A stretch of DNA of 64,000 nucleotides from CAVPDG01 sp963702535 (GTDB taxonomy: Bacteria; Chloroflexota; Anaerolineae; Anaerolineales; UBA4823): positions 62,001 to 126,000 of the forward strand of contig CAVPDG010000024.1 in NCBI GenBank assembly GCA_963702535.1. Direction: 5' to 3'. A model generated the notes under the pieces. That model did no database searches. It saw only the letters and a list, made by a program, of their open reading frames with translations, and was not told the DNA's origin. Of this stretch, positions 63,300 to 64,000 are shown piece by piece (the stretch's first letter is position 1; the number at the start of each line of letters is the position of its first letter). Both the position numbers and the translations under genes were made by a program.

Positions 63300-63328
63300 T
63301 TGACCATTCCCCGCTTCCATACTAAAAT
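63300..63328 (+). promoter_or_regulatory. ffh promoter, near-leaderless
   Basis: TTGACC (63300-63305), 17-base spacer, TAAAAT (63323-63328). The predicted start is within a few bases of the GTG at 63337, so the ffh mRNA should have almost no leader. Confidence 0.7.
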
Positions 63329-63336
63329 GCAGTGCT

Positions 63337-64000
63337 GTGTTCGAGAACCTGACAGAACGCCTTGATAATGTATTTAAACAGTTGCGCCGGCGCGGCAAGC
63401 TATCCGAGCAGGATGTGGATGCCGCCATGCGCGAAGTGCGCCTGGCGCTGCTTGAGGCGGATGTCAACTATGCAGTCGTGAAGGATTTCGTGGCGCGTGT
63501 GCGCGCCCGGTCCGTCGGGTCCGAGGTCTCCAAGGCGCTCAACCCGGCGCAGCAGGTCATTAAAATCGTCAATGAAGAGCTCATCGCCACGCTGGGTCCG
63601 GTCGAGCGTCTCAACCTCAGCGGACCCCGCCCGCGTGCCATTATGCTCGTCGGGCTGCAAGGCTCGGGCAAGACGACTGCCGCGGGCAAGATCGCCAGGC
63701 TGCTGCGCTCCCAGGGCGAGCGAGTGATGCTCGTCGCCTGCGACCCCTACCGTCCGGCGGCTGTCCGCCAGCTTGAAACGCTCGGCGAGCGGTTGAGCGT
63801 GCCGGTGCATTACGAGGAGGGCGTCAAGCCGCCGCAACTGGCTGAGCGCGCCTTCGACAAAGCGCAGAAGGGCGGCTTCACCATCATCATCCTGGATACA
63901 GCCGGGCGCTCCCAGCTCGACCAGGTATTGATGGACGAGCTCCAGGCAATCCAGCGCCGCGTGCCGCCAGCCGAGACCCTGCTGGTGGTGGACGCCATGA
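63337..64000 (+). CDS. ffh: Signal recognition particle GTPase Ffh (partial, runs off the window)
   Basis: The first 221 residues of the SRP54 homologue, from a GTG. The N domain is FENLTERLDNVFKQLRRRGK through EVSKALNPAQQVIKIVNEEL, with ALLEADVNYAVVK. The G domain follows: P-loop IMLVGLQGSGKTTAAGKIAR, ACDPYRPAAVRQLETLGERL (DxYRPAA, the GTPase insertion start), and ILDTAGRSQLDQVLMDELQA. The methionine-rich M domain lies beyond position 64000. Ffh with 4.5S RNA brings ribosomes making membrane proteins to the membrane. Frame intact so far. Confidence 0.96.
   Translation, partial: MFENLTERLDNVFKQLRRRGKLSEQDVDAAMREVRLALLEADVNYAVVKDFVARVRARSVGSEVSKALNPAQQVIKIVNEELIATLGPVERLNLSGPRPRAIMLVGLQGSGKTTAAGKIARLLRSQGERVMLVACDPYRPAAVRQLETLGERLSVPVHYEEGVKPPQLAERAFDKAQKGGFTIIILDTAGRSQLDQVLMDELQAIQRRVPPAETLLVVDAM

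Overview
The window looks like a stretch of chromosome from a member of the Chloroflexota, most likely class Anaerolineae. I infer this from recognised gene families and from recurring local features: DUF4386 membrane proteins, a peroxiredoxin-glutaredoxin fusion, nickel superoxide dismutase with its own protease, FHA/SEDS/PBP wall genes, many lipoproteins with Thr/Pro-rich linkers, and (near-)leaderless promoters. No database search was run. Most of the window is GC-rich and densely coding; the first 5.1 kb is clearly more AT-rich. No rRNA, tRNA, CRISPR array, insertion sequence or phage module was seen.

Layout. 0-5.1 kb: small conserved protein, three DUF4386 proteins and three other small membrane proteins, then a quinone-oxidoreductase-like gene. 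5.2-7.1 kb: arsenic unit, with an ArsR repressor, two near-identical operators and a two-domain methyltransferase ending in ArsM. 7.2-13.3 kb: aldo/keto reductase, secreted esterase, DEAD-box helicase, LiaF-type membrane protein and a short GH3-like enzyme. 13.2-17.6 kb: candidate selenocysteine peroxiredoxin fused to glutaredoxin, an L,D-transpeptidase, a PspC protein and a large membrane protein. 17.7-20.6 kb: a partner-switching cassette (SpoIIE phosphatase, anti-sigma kinase, STAS antagonist). 20.7-24.8 kb: small envelope genes, a ferredoxin and sodN-sodX. 24.8-34.1 kb: EamA exporter, FtsK, CDP-alcohol phosphatidyltransferase, Lgt, an ABC-2 exporter with a SpoIIM-like tail, a metallo-hydrolase, an HNH nuclease and a PH-like protein. 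34.2-40.1 kb: TyrRS facing a minus-strand wall cluster (FhaA, FhaB-like, MtnP, SEDS, degenerate PBP). 40.2-47.5 kb: archease-RtcB, lipoprotein, orphan GlnQ-type ATPase, YbaK, UvrB, PHP hydrolase and SecG. 47.7-53 kb: peptide-binding protein, RlmI-like methyltransferase and TPR lytic transglycosylase. 53-56.5 kb: MtnA, a PfkB kinase and adenosylhomocysteinase, a methyl-cycle and methionine-salvage group linked to MtnP. 56.5-64 kb: NBR1-Ig lipoprotein, RecA, M23 peptidase, PD40 propeller protein, DegV and the start of ffh.

Two cautions govern the reading. First, about half of the genes carry one or more single-base frame breaks, including recA, tyrS, uvrB, ahcY, rtcB, lgt and sodN. The downstream frame resumes the same protein family, so I treat these as probable assembly or read errors and give the whole span as one gene. 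Second, the intergenic spaces are rich in strong, often perfect hairpins. Some are ordinary terminators, but several lie upstream of divergent genes or inside a coding sequence.

The best candidates for new biology are the in-frame UGA at the peroxidatic cysteine codon with a SECIS-like hairpin downstream, the terminator hairpin embedded in the first codons of sodX, the ArsR-controlled methyltransferase-ArsM fusion, the transpeptidase-like protein lacking SxxK beside the SEDS gene, and the shared families of intergenic palindromes.
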